Positions 1 through 5,532 of a stretch of DNA of 52,299 nucleotides are shown here, piece after piece. Location of the stretch: positions 1 through 52,299 of IMG/VR virus record IMGVR_UViG_3300030450_003597, one strand, 5' to 3'. The first letter of the stretch is position 1. Every line of letters starts with the position of its first letter. The notes beneath the pieces were generated by a model that was given only the letters and a program-made list of their open reading frames with translations, was not told the DNA's origin and did no database searches. This stretch comes from a virus. The position numbers and the translations under genes were made by a program.

Positions 1-1
1 C

Positions 2-54
2 AAGGATGTTCAAGCCAAAGCGTTAGAGCATTTAACTGCTTTGAAGGAAGGTTA
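2..54 (+). CDS. C-terminal tail of a truncated small gene
   Basis: An open frame entering from the left edge reads KDVQAKALEHLTALKEG and then TAA. It is followed 14 bases later by a good intrinsic terminator, which supports a gene end. No start lies in the window. It may be the far end of the gene starting at 52068 if the molecule is circular: that fragment ends in NPKD plus one extra base, and this one begins with one extra base before KDVQ. Simple end-to-end joining therefore leaves the frames one base apart. Function unknown. Confidence 0.4.
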
Positions 55-67
55 AGAGCGTAGTATT

Positions 68-98
68 AGGGAGGTTTAATAGCCTCCCTTTTCTTTTT
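68..98 (+). terminator. Rho-independent terminator
   Basis: A perfect 7-bp stem AGGGAGG/CCTCCCT (68-74 with 83-89) with an 8-base loop is followed at once by a T-rich run. It lies just after the stop at 52-54. It is the clearest intrinsic terminator in the window and would end the first transcription unit of the plus arm. Confidence 0.85.
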
Positions 99-160
99 AT
101 TAAGTAATACATACAGCAAAGCTGTGTGCTAACTTTAAAATAGCTAAATAAGGAGCAAAA

Positions 161-331
161 ATGGTAAATACACCGAAGATTTTTAAAGATTTATATGAAA
201 GCCTAAGTACATGGAAAGAATGCGATATTTGTGGGTATATGTGTAGTCCAGATAAAGTAAATACTCAATCAATAGAGTCTGAAAATTATGGGTATCACGA
301 TTATAAAATTTGTGATGATTGTGATAGTTAA
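161..331 (+). CDS. Small zinc-ribbon protein (56 aa)
   Basis: The ATG follows AAGGAG at an 8-base spacing. The 56-residue product contains CDIC (residues 21-24) and CDDC (51-54), a two-knuckle arrangement typical of small treble-clef or zinc-ribbon folds, with acidic and aromatic residues between. No homologous family is recognised. Small Cys-pair proteins are frequent in phage early regions and often bind host proteins or nucleic acid, but nothing here shows which. The gene stands between the terminator at 68-98 and a long stem-closed non-coding element at 341-480. Confidence 0.7.
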   Translation: MVNTPKIFKDLYESLSTWKECDICGYMCSPDKVNTQSIESENYGYHDYKICDDCDS

Positions 332-340
332 ACAAAAGAA

Positions 341-480
341 TTAGTAAATTATAAATAACGAAAACAGTTGAGCGCTGCCTGGCATAAACCCCAGTGATGT
401 GGAGAGAGAATATATAAAGGCATTTATATGTTCTTGGCGATAACTCTAGTCCCACTTAAAAGGTATTTATAATTTACTAA
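341..480 (+). ncRNA. Stem-closed structured element 1
   Basis: The ends form a perfect 17-bp inverted repeat (341-357 with 464-480, sequence TTAGTAAATTATAAATA and its complement). Inside is a perfect 7-bp hairpin ATATAAA/TTTATAT with a GGCA loop (412-429), plus CTGG/CCAG pairing near 380-393. There is no ORF of note and no T-tract after the stem, so it is not an intrinsic terminator. It is most simply a folded RNA in the early transcript. Family unknown. Confidence 0.55.
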
Positions 481-501
481 ATAATTGTAAATAGTTAAAT
501 A

Positions 502-589
502 ATGAGTTTATAGGCTTGATAAGTTACCTTCTACAAATACTTGTGACGACTCATCAAATATTGCATATGTTGCCTATAGCGTATGCAAT
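502..589 (+). ncRNA. Candidate pseudoknotted RNA element 2
   Basis: Three perfect pairings can be traced. ATGAGT (502-507) pairs with ACTCAT (549-554). ATTGCATA (560-567) pairs with TATGCAAT (582-589) to form a hairpin. TATAGGC (509-515) is complementary to GCCTATA (572-578), which sits in the loop of that hairpin. The last pairing crosses the second helix and would make a pseudoknot. No gene fits the stretch 332-641; this element and the preceding one fill most of it. Confidence 0.45.
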
Positions 590-641
590 AAGGTATTATT
601 ACTAAAAATAACTCTTAAAAATAGCATAAGGAGGGCTTAAA

Positions 642-728
642 ATGTGTGGTTGTGAAAAAGATGAATATTGTTCGTTATGTGGGATAAATAAAAATGAAAA
701 AGTTGATTTAAATAAAAATAATAAATAA
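642..728 (+). CDS. Tiny Cys-rich protein (28 aa)
   Basis: A very good ribosome site (AAGGAGGG) precedes the ATG. The product begins MCGCEKDEYCSLCG, with four cysteines in the first 13 residues (C2, C4, C10, C13), followed by a Lys/Asn-rich tail. The Cys spacing suggests a single metal site. It is short, so the call rests on the strong ribosome site and the Cys pattern. No function is recognised. Confidence 0.5.
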   Translation: MCGCEKDEYCSLCGINKNEKVDLNKNNK

Positions 729-765
729 AACGGATTATTAAATAAACAATGAAAGGTAGGATATT

Positions 766-1062
766 ATGAAGAAATTAAAGTGGTTAATATTAAGATGGTT
801 ACTTGGAGAGAAGTATGAACGAGGTAGTGGAGATGTTTTAGCGATGATATATTCTTTAGGTGGTAGTGTCTCTGATAATACAAATGATATAATGGCTATT
901 AAAAGAGATACAAATAAAATTGAAGCGCTTGAGCATAAAATAGCGGTATTAGATGATTTTAATATAATGAAACTTGCAATTGAGTTTGTAAACACTAAAC
1001 ACGATTTAATCGAGAGAATTGAAGCACTTGAAATGAAAGTAAAAGAACAAAAAGAAAGGTAG
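766..1062 (+). CDS. Coiled-coil protein with amphipathic N terminus (98 aa)
   Basis: The product starts MKKLKWLILRWLLGEKY, a short basic-hydrophobic helix that could lie on a membrane. From about residue 45 to 98 it becomes a heptad-patterned helix rich in Lys, Glu, Ile and Leu, consistent with a coiled coil. AAAGGTAGG supplies the ribosome site. It is followed after 9 bases by a GTG-started gene and is probably co-transcribed with it. No named family is recognised. Confidence 0.65.
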   Translation: MKKLKWLILRWLLGEKYERGSGDVLAMIYSLGGSVSDNTNDIMAIKRDTNKIEALEHKIAVLDDFNIMKLAIEFVNTKHDLIERIEALEMKVKEQKER

Positions 1063-1071
1063 GGTATTTAA

Positions 1072-1254
1072 GTGGGAATAAAGATGGAAATAAAACAGAC
1101 CAAAAGATGGATTAGTATACATAATAATAGTACACATATTATTATAGCAAAGAACTATTGGAAAGCTTTAAAGAAAGCTCAAAAATGGTTCAATAGCAAT
1201 ACTCAAGTTAGAGTATTTGAAGACAGATTATCAACTACAGGTGGGGTAAGATAA
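1072..1254 (+). CDS. Small hypothetical protein, GTG start (60 aa)
   Basis: The frame opens with GTG at 1072, spaced correctly from AAGGTAGGG. An ATG four codons later (1084) is the alternative but has a poorer ribosome site. The product is basic and mixed alpha/beta in character, with 'ISIHNNSTHIIIAKNYWKAL' in its middle. The family is not recognised. Its stop is followed directly by the stem-closed element at 1264-1337. Confidence 0.55.
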   Translation: MGIKMEIKQTKRWISIHNNSTHIIIAKNYWKALKKAQKWFNSNTQVRVFEDRLSTTGGVR

Positions 1255-1263
1255 TCTATATAT

Positions 1264-1337
1264 TTAAAGAGGTAGAATCTAATGCTATTATACGGCTTTT
1301 ATGTTAGCGAAAATAGAATCCAATGCTACCTCTTTAA
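1264..1337 (+). ncRNA. Stem-closed structured element 3
   Basis: A perfect 12-bp inverted repeat (TTAAAGAGGTAG at 1264-1275, complement at 1326-1337) closes a 74-base unit. Inside each arm lies a copy of a 15-base direct repeat differing at one base (TAGAATCTAATGCTA at 1273-1287, TAGAATCCAATGCTA at 1314-1328). A T-run follows about three bases after the stem, so a terminator role cannot be excluded here, unlike most other elements of this type. Confidence 0.5.
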
Positions 1338-1393
1338 GATTTTTTAGTGTTTTTAATAATTTTATGATATTTATAATAAACAGAAGGAGATTA

Positions 1394-1684
1394 ATGATGG
1401 TTTTAAGTATGATGTTAAGTGTTTTAACAATAACAACAGAGTATTCATTTTCAATTATCAAAGTAAATGAAATCCAAGCGATTGAACTGGTAGATAAAGA
1501 TGATGGTGGTATATTAAGTATTACATTAAAAGGTAATAAATCAGAACAAATCATTTATGCTGAAGATAATAAAGATAAATGGGATTATGTTAAGAAATGG
1601 ATGGAATCAAATATCTTAAATATACAAGATGTAATGAGTAGTCAAGATGTATTAAGACATAAAGATACACATCCAGGATTCTAA
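1394..1684 (+). CDS. Small secreted or membrane-anchored protein (96 aa)
   Basis: The open frame extends upstream to 1301, but the only good ribosome site (AGAAGGAG) lies just before the ATGATG at 1394-1399. The upstream part overlaps the structured element at 1264-1337, so I start at 1394. The N terminus MMVLSMMLSVLTITTEYSFS resembles a signal peptide or membrane anchor lacking positive charge. The rest is a soluble acidic domain with beta-strand character (residues 20-55) and a helical tail. Function not recognised. Confidence 0.55.
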   Translation: MMVLSMMLSVLTITTEYSFSIIKVNEIQAIELVDKDDGGILSITLKGNKSEQIIYAEDNKDKWDYVKKWMESNILNIQDVMSSQDVLRHKDTHPGF

Positions 1685-1687
1685 AAT

Positions 1688-1778
1688 TTAGAGAGATGAG
1701 GAGCTATGTAGACACATAGGCTTGGCTTGTAGGGATTCCGAGAAGGGTCACCTGTAATGGTGAGTGTAATCTCTCTAA
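1688..1778 (+). ncRNA. Stem-closed structured element 4 (cloverleaf-like)
   Basis: TTAGAGAGAT (1688-1697) pairs perfectly with ATCTCTCTAA (1769-1778). Three further hairpins fit inside: CTATGT/ACATAG with an AGAC loop, CTTGG/CCGAG (one G-U), and TCACC/GGTGA with a 6-base loop. The result is a four-way, cloverleaf-like fold. It lacks tRNA invariants and an anticodon arm with a 7-base loop, so it is not a tRNA. The same outer flanks recur in the element at 1940-2010. Confidence 0.55.
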
Positions 1779-1789
1779 TAAAATTGCTA

Positions 1790-1841
1790 ACATACCAAGG
1801 CAGAAGAGAAGAAGGCTATAGCGCTCATTATGCAAGTATGT
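1790..1841 (+). ncRNA. Stem-closed structured element 5 (short)
   Basis: ACATAC (1790-1795) pairs with GTATGT (1836-1841), closing a 52-base unit. This is the weakest of the five consecutive units, with only 6 bp, and is listed mainly because it fits exactly between its neighbours with 11 and 4 bases to spare. No gene is seen in it. Confidence 0.3.
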
Positions 1842-1845
1842 AAAT

Positions 1846-1933
1846 TATAAACCGAGGTGATGGTGGGAGATAGTTGTATAATGAATATAATAAAGTAATT
1901 ATACTATTATCGAGGAAAAAGTGTAGGTTTATA
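1846..1933 (+). ncRNA. Stem-closed structured element 6
   Basis: TATAAACC (1846-1853) pairs perfectly with GGTTTATA (1926-1933). Five more outer base pairs can form across a 4-base bulge. A second perfect helix, GTATAAT/ATTATAC (1876-1882 with 1898-1904), lies inside. No ORF or T-tract accompanies it. Confidence 0.45.
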
Positions 1934-1939
1934 TAAAAT

Positions 1940-2010
1940 TTAGAGAGATAATGGCGTATGGTGCATCATGGACAGGCATGTCTTCGGTATCGATGCTGTT
2001 ATCTCTCTAA
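1940..2010 (+). ncRNA. Stem-closed structured element 7
   Basis: TTAGAGAGATAA (1940-1951) and its complement (1999-2010) form a perfect 12-bp closing stem. Inside are GCATC/GATGC and GACA/TGTC with a GGCA loop, the same loop as in the hairpin at 412-429. Its flanks, TAAAATTTAGAGAGAT on the left and ATCTCTCTAATAAAATT on the right, are identical to those of the element at 1688-1778, while the interior is different. Confidence 0.55.
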
Positions 2011-2016
2011 TAAAAT

Positions 2017-2122
2017 TAAGGCAGTGTGTCTGTTATCGCGAGAGCAGCAACGGGTTTTATAGCATATAGGTTAATATTACCTTTTCGGTGCTATCCTTTC
2101 ACCTGTGTTTAGCACTGCCTTA
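2017..2122 (+). ncRNA. Stem-closed structured element 8
   Basis: TAAGGCAGTG (2017-2026) pairs perfectly with CACTGCCTTA (2113-2122) to close a 106-base unit. An internal ATAGCA/TGCTAT helix with an AT-rich inner hairpin fits near 2060-2095. It is the last of five near-contiguous units and ends 22 bases before the next gene. With its neighbours it accounts for the gene-free stretch 1685-2144. Confidence 0.5.
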
Positions 2123-2144
2123 TAACTTAAGAAAGGAGGCATTT

Positions 2145-2252
2145 ATGCCAAATAGAAAAGCTAAAGAAAGAAAAATGGAGCGTAAAAGAAAAAACGCGGC
2201 AATAAAGAAATATAAAAGAGATTTAAAGAAACTTAAAAAGGAGAAGAAATGA
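2145..2252 (+). CDS. Very basic small protein (35 aa)
   Basis: AAAGGAGG precedes the ATG. The product, beginning MPNRKAKERKMERKRKNAAI, is almost entirely Lys/Arg/Glu and helical, suggesting nucleic-acid or ribosome contact. Its last codons overlap the start of the next gene (ATGA-type overlap at 2249-2252), indicating translational coupling. Short basic proteins of this kind are common in phages, but no function is recognised. Confidence 0.55.
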   Translation: MPNRKAKERKMERKRKNAAIKKYKRDLKKLKKEKK

Positions 2253-2407
2253 GCTCAAATGATTGGGAAGTAAATCACGAATGGGAAGAAGTTCCAGGTG
2301 AAGATTTGTGGGAAGATGGAGAGCTTGGAGTAGAAGATGTAAAATCTAAGATATTTAGACGAATAAGATTAGGTAAATATAAATTAATGAGGAGGAAACA
2401 TGAATAG
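2249..2407 (+). CDS. Small acidic-to-basic hypothetical protein (52 aa)
   Basis: It starts inside the stop of the preceding gene, with an AAAAGGAG ribosome site within that gene. The first half is acidic and Trp/Glu-rich (MSSNDWEVNHEWEEVPGEDL); the last 15 residues are strongly basic. The end overlaps the next ATG at 2400. No family is recognised. The chain of overlaps from 2145 to 2838 reads as one coupled operon leading into the ubiquitin-like cassette. Confidence 0.5.
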   Translation: MSSNDWEVNHEWEEVPGEDLWEDGELGVEDVKSKIFRRIRLGKYKLMRRKHE

Positions 2408-2555
2408 TTATGAAGATTACCTTTTAAGTCAAATAGATGTAATGATACAAAATTCAATTAAAATAAAAAGGAGCAGTAATGCAAAAAAGAACAAATCAAG
2501 CAACATTCGCAGTATTGGCAATGTTAACATTCTGGCTAACAATACACACAGTTAA
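2400..2555 (+). CDS. Small hypothetical protein overlapping the next gene (51 aa)
   Basis: An excellent AGGAGG ribosome site precedes the ATG at 2400. The frame has no stop until 2555, so it overlaps the gene at 2479 by 77 bases. The N-terminal 20 residues look like a genuine helix (MNSYEDYLLSQIDVMIQNSI). The later part is Ser/Asn/Lys-rich and may merely shadow the overlapping gene. Function unknown. Confidence 0.4.
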   Translation: MNSYEDYLLSQIDVMIQNSIKIKRSSNAKKNKSSNIRSIGNVNILANNTHS

Positions 2556-2838
2556 ATTAAATACAATAGTTCCAGACTATGAATATTTAACTAAAACTAT
2601 GAATTCTCTTATGAATAGAGTTATAGGAGCTGAAGAATTTATGAGAGAATTAGAAAGTAAAAAGGGTGAATTAGACTATAAAAAGCTTTATGAGAAACAA
2701 ATAGATAGTTTAACACCTTTTGGAGAGAAGTTTAATGAGATGAGAGAAGTATATGGAGCAGGATATACATTCCATTGGAATGGAGAATATTTTACTACAT
2801 ATTACGCTGAAGAAATTAACAATAACCAAACAAGATAA
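2479..2838 (+). CDS. Membrane-anchored protein upstream of the Ubl cassette (119 aa)
   Basis: A single N-terminal hydrophobic segment (about residues 9-26, ATFAVLAMLTFWLTIHTV) follows a short basic stretch and fits a signal anchor. A helical, charged region (40-90) and a Tyr/Trp-rich C terminus follow. It ends 11 bases before the ubiquitin-like gene and has its own AAAAGGAG site, so it probably belongs to the same operon. It could tether or be a target of the conjugation system, but only proximity supports that. No family is recognised. Confidence 0.65.
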   Translation: MQKRTNQATFAVLAMLTFWLTIHTVKLNTIVPDYEYLTKTMNSLMNRVIGAEEFMRELESKKGELDYKKLYEKQIDSLTPFGEKFNEMREVYGAGYTFHWNGEYFTTYYAEEINNNQTR

Positions 2839-2849
2839 GGAGAGAAGGC

Positions 2850-3053
2850 ATGTCTATAAAAATCAATCTATTAAATAATGGTGAGTTCACATCACGAGAT
2901 GTATCTGCAAGTAATGTTGGAGATTTAAGGAATGAATTAGAAATTCCTACATCAGCACAAGTTAATGTTGGTGGAACTATCAGACAAAATGATTTTTCAT
3001 TGTCTGAAAATGATTATGTAGCATATACATCTAACAATAAAGTAGGAGGTTAA
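2850..3053 (+). CDS. Ubiquitin-like beta-grasp protein ending in Gly-Gly
   Basis: This 67-residue protein shows a beta-grasp order. Strand 1 (IKINLL, 3-8), strand 2 (about 12-19), a helix (NVGDLRNELEI, about 22-32), strand 3 (AQVNVGG) and a final strand (ENDYVAYTSNNKVGG) lead to a C-terminal Gly66-Gly67. ThiS, MoaD and the prokaryotic ubiquitin-like proteins of PRTRC-type cassettes share this pattern and are activated by adenylation of the terminal glycine. Because GG is already the end, no protease maturation is needed. The GG codons form part of the ribosome site (AGGAGG) of the next gene, two bases downstream. The identity as a Ubl is inferred from fold pattern, GG terminus and JAB/E1 neighbours. 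Confidence 0.8.
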   Translation: MSIKINLLNNGEFTSRDVSASNVGDLRNELEIPTSAQVNVGGTIRQNDFSLSENDYVAYTSNNKVGG

Positions 3054-3055
3054 TT

Positions 3056-4612
3056 ATGAGCGATAGTATAACTTTCGATAATGGATTAACAGTTTTAAAT
3101 GTTAATAATTTAGATGTATTATCTGAACCATCTCAAGAGTTGGCTAATGCTATCGCTACAGGACCTCAAGATGAATTCTTTCAATTGTTAGAAAGTACTA
3201 ATGGGCTTATTAGGAGATTATCAGCAGGTAGAAATTATTATAATCAACCTGTTGATAATTCTCTTGATGTTTCCATTACACCATCTTGGAATTGGCGACC
3301 AGGAACTTACGATAAAATAAGAGAGCTAACGATAAAAATGCTACAATTAGAAAAGCGTAGTAATGGAGTATATAATTTCATTAAAAGAACAAAAGATAAT
3401 GCAGAATGGACTATGCATACTTTATTACGCAATTTTGATGAACTTGAGAGCTTGAAATCTACATTAAAATCAGAGAATTACCCATATAATGTTGATGTTA
3501 ATGAATATACAGATAAATTAAAATCATTTAGTACATCTGTTATAGAGCAATGTGAGAAAGTTGAAGAAACATTCCAAAACATATCTATAAAACCTTATAT
3601 TCATATAAATCAGGATAATACAAGAAATTCTATGTTTTATTTAGATGTTACATTAAATGAGCTAAAAATGAATGTATTTCATCAAAGAAATAAAATACAA
3701 GAAATTGCTTTAGAGCCTATTAGAATAGTTATTTATAACAAATTAAGGCATACTATGGCCAATTACTTGAAAAATTCTAGAATAAATAATTATTCATTTA
3801 GAGGAGTATATCAAGCAGAAGAATATCAGTATTTTAGCACAGACGATGGTGGAAGAAGTTTTAATTTTCCATATATTGCAAAAGCTAGATATAGGTATGA
3901 TAACCAAAGATATGATTATCAAACAGTATGTTTAGATAAATATTTAGATGATATTAAAAATAATCTAAGTAAAGTTGAATACATGCCAATGATAATGAAT
4001 TTAATGTCTTGGGCTACATATTATAATACTGAATATTCAAATCCTTATAACCAACCTTACGAATTGCATTTTGGTATGCCTGAATATATGAGCAGAGAAT
4101 ACAAATCAACATTTGCTAATGCATCTGATAATTGTTCAAATAGATTAGCGCGTACATATGGATTACATTCACAGCCATCTTTATCATATAAATATTTAAA
4201 TAATGGTATCGATATGATTAATAATGAATGTGATAGGATAAAATGCGTTTGGAGAGAAAATTGTGGAAAATATAGGACAATAAAACGCAATTTCGAATTA
4301 GTTAATAATGAAGATTTGAGGAATCAAGCTGAATCTTTATTAGGATTTATTCAATCTTTAGATGATTGGATGACAATTTTTAGAGATTATTATGGAGCAG
4401 TAGAAGATGATGATGAAATATTATTAAATCTTTTAATAATAAATTATAATCGTGGTAATACTCTACATGGAAATCAAATATTAACTGATTTTGGTTATTT
4501 TGACAAAGAAAATGAAGATAAGCTGGAAGATAGAGATGGAGAAGGTTCAGTACCAACAAGAGAGCAAATACAACAGAGAATGTTGCAATGGGCAACAGAA
4601 AGGAGTATGTAA
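3056..4612 (+). CDS. Probable E2-like conjugating component of the Ubl system (518 aa)
   Basis: The protein sits between the Ubl and JAB genes, the place an E2 would occupy. Its N-terminal ~200 residues look helical and coiled. A later segment, with FPYI at 271-274 and TVCLD around Cys292 followed by a helix and a YNTEYSNPYNQP stretch, resembles the E2 order 'HPxI ... ICLD ... helix ... NPxxP'. Cys292 would be the thioester residue. FPYI-to-Cys spacing is longer than in classical E2s, so this is a distant match by eye. A second Cys group lies at 392, 397 and 403, plus Cys360. It overlaps the JAB gene by one base (TAATG). If not an E2, it could be the dedicated target or scaffold of the system. 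Confidence 0.5.
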   Translation: MSDSITFDNGLTVLNVNNLDVLSEPSQELANAIATGPQDEFFQLLESTNGLIRRLSAGRNYYNQPVDNSLDVSITPSWNWRPGTYDKIRELTIKMLQLEKRSNGVYNFIKRTKDNAEWTMHTLLRNFDELESLKSTLKSENYPYNVDVNEYTDKLKSFSTSVIEQCEKVEETFQNISIKPYIHINQDNTRNSMFYLDVTLNELKMNVFHQRNKIQEIALEPIRIVIYNKLRHTMANYLKNSRINNYSFRGVYQAEEYQYFSTDDGGRSFNFPYIAKARYRYDNQRYDYQTVCLDKYLDDIKNNLSKVEYMPMIMNLMSWATYYNTEYSNPYNQPYELHFGMPEYMSREYKSTFANASDNCSNRLARTYGLHSQPSLSYKYLNNGIDMINNECDRIKCVWRENCGKYRTIKRNFELVNNEDLRNQAESLLGFIQSLDDWMTIFRDYYGAVEDDDEILLNLLIINYNRGNTLHGNQILTDFGYFDKENEDKLEDRDGEGSVPTREQIQQRMLQWATERSM

Positions 4613-5532
4613 TGGAACTAAGTCAAATGTTTCATATCAGAGAGAAAAGCTGGTATGAAATAATATCTTGGGCTAAGTTAGCATATGATGAAGATAAAAA
4701 TGAAATATCAGGCTTAGCTACAGCAGTACCTGATAAAAATGGATTCTTTATTATTGGCGATGTAGAAATAATGAAACAAGAAAATAGTGGCTCTAATACA
4801 GAGTTAGATGGAGATGCAGTTACAGCATATAAAATGAAATATGGGATGAAACATAAAAATCCTAATATGAAATTTGTATGGTGGCATTCACATCATACTA
4901 TGGATGCGTTTTGGTCAGGAACTGATAAGCAAGAAATAGATGCCTGGGAAAATGATTCTTTTTCATTAGCTCTTGTTATTAATCTTAAAGAAGAATATAA
5001 ATTCAGAGTAAGTATTTGGAAAGCTGCTGGATTAAATATAGCTCAACATTATGATATTCCATTAAATATATTAAGAAAAAATGGAGTAAATGTAACAGAT
5101 AAAATGAAAGAACAATATGAAGAACTTTGTTCTGATAAACATACATATGTTAACAATCATAATAACTGGAATAATAATTATCAAACAACAATATGGAATA
5201 ATGGCTTTAAAGCTAATATGCCTAATTGGAATGATATGAGCAAATATTCCAAGACACTTGAGTTAATAGAGAGCGCTATGGATGAGTTTATGAGCGATTC
5301 ATTGTCATTTAAAGATTTTAATGACCAAATGAAATTCTTAAATAGTGAAATTAAAAATCATAAAATTAAGGATTACAAGATAAAGATTCCAAAAGGCTCT
5401 AAACAAGCACTAATAAATAAGTTAAGTAGTATCTTTCCTGAAGAGTTATTAGAATTTAAGGATAATGATACAAAAGAGGCTTATCAAAATCAAACTGATG
5501 TTTGGGGAGGTAATTATGGCTACTTACATTAA
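4612..5532 (+). CDS. JAB/JAMM metalloprotease (deconjugating isopeptidase)
   Basis: The JAMM zinc motif is complete: Glu31, then His92-Ser-His94, seven residues, Ser102, two residues and Asp105 (HSHHTMDAFWSGTD). These families hydrolyse the bond after the terminal glycine of ubiquitin-like proteins, so it probably removes the phage Ubl from targets. I start at the ATG at 4612, which overlaps the previous stop and is preceded by AAAGGAG. An ATG at 4588 in the same frame has no ribosome site. The JAB core covers about residues 1-140. The remaining ~165 residues are Asn/Lys-rich and helical, with no known domain. It overlaps the E1-like gene by 17 bases. Confidence 0.88.
   Translation: MELSQMFHIREKSWYEIISWAKLAYDEDKNEISGLATAVPDKNGFFIIGDVEIMKQENSGSNTELDGDAVTAYKMKYGMKHKNPNMKFVWWHSHHTMDAFWSGTDKQEIDAWENDSFSLALVINLKEEYKFRVSIWKAAGLNIAQHYDIPLNILRKNGVNVTDKMKEQYEELCSDKHTYVNNHNNWNNNYQTTIWNNGFKANMPNWNDMSKYSKTLELIESAMDEFMSDSLSFKDFNDQMKFLNSEIKNHKIKDYKIKIPKGSKQALINKLSSIFPEELLEFKDNDTKEAYQNQTDVWGGNYGYLH

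Noticed and set aside
1301-1393. Upstream extension of the secreted protein ORF
   Set aside because: There is no ribosome site, it overlaps the 1264-1337 stem element and has low-complexity content, whereas the start at 1394 has a strong site.
1688-1778. Cloverleaf-like fold read as a tRNA gene
   Set aside because: The closing stem is 10 bp, the middle arm has a 12-base loop, there is no TTCGA-type T-loop, no D-loop GG and no CCA context.
1688-2122. CRISPR array or tandem repeat
   Set aside because: Only two units share flanks; the others have different stems, and unit lengths vary from 52 to 106 bases.
1688-2122. Series of intrinsic terminators
   Set aside because: The stems enclose 40-90 bases, are not G+C-rich in most cases, and have no T-tract behind them.
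4057-4290. Minus-strand ORF opposite the E2-like gene
   Set aside because: It is a complement shadow of a long, well-supported plus-strand gene with its own ribosome site and coupling.
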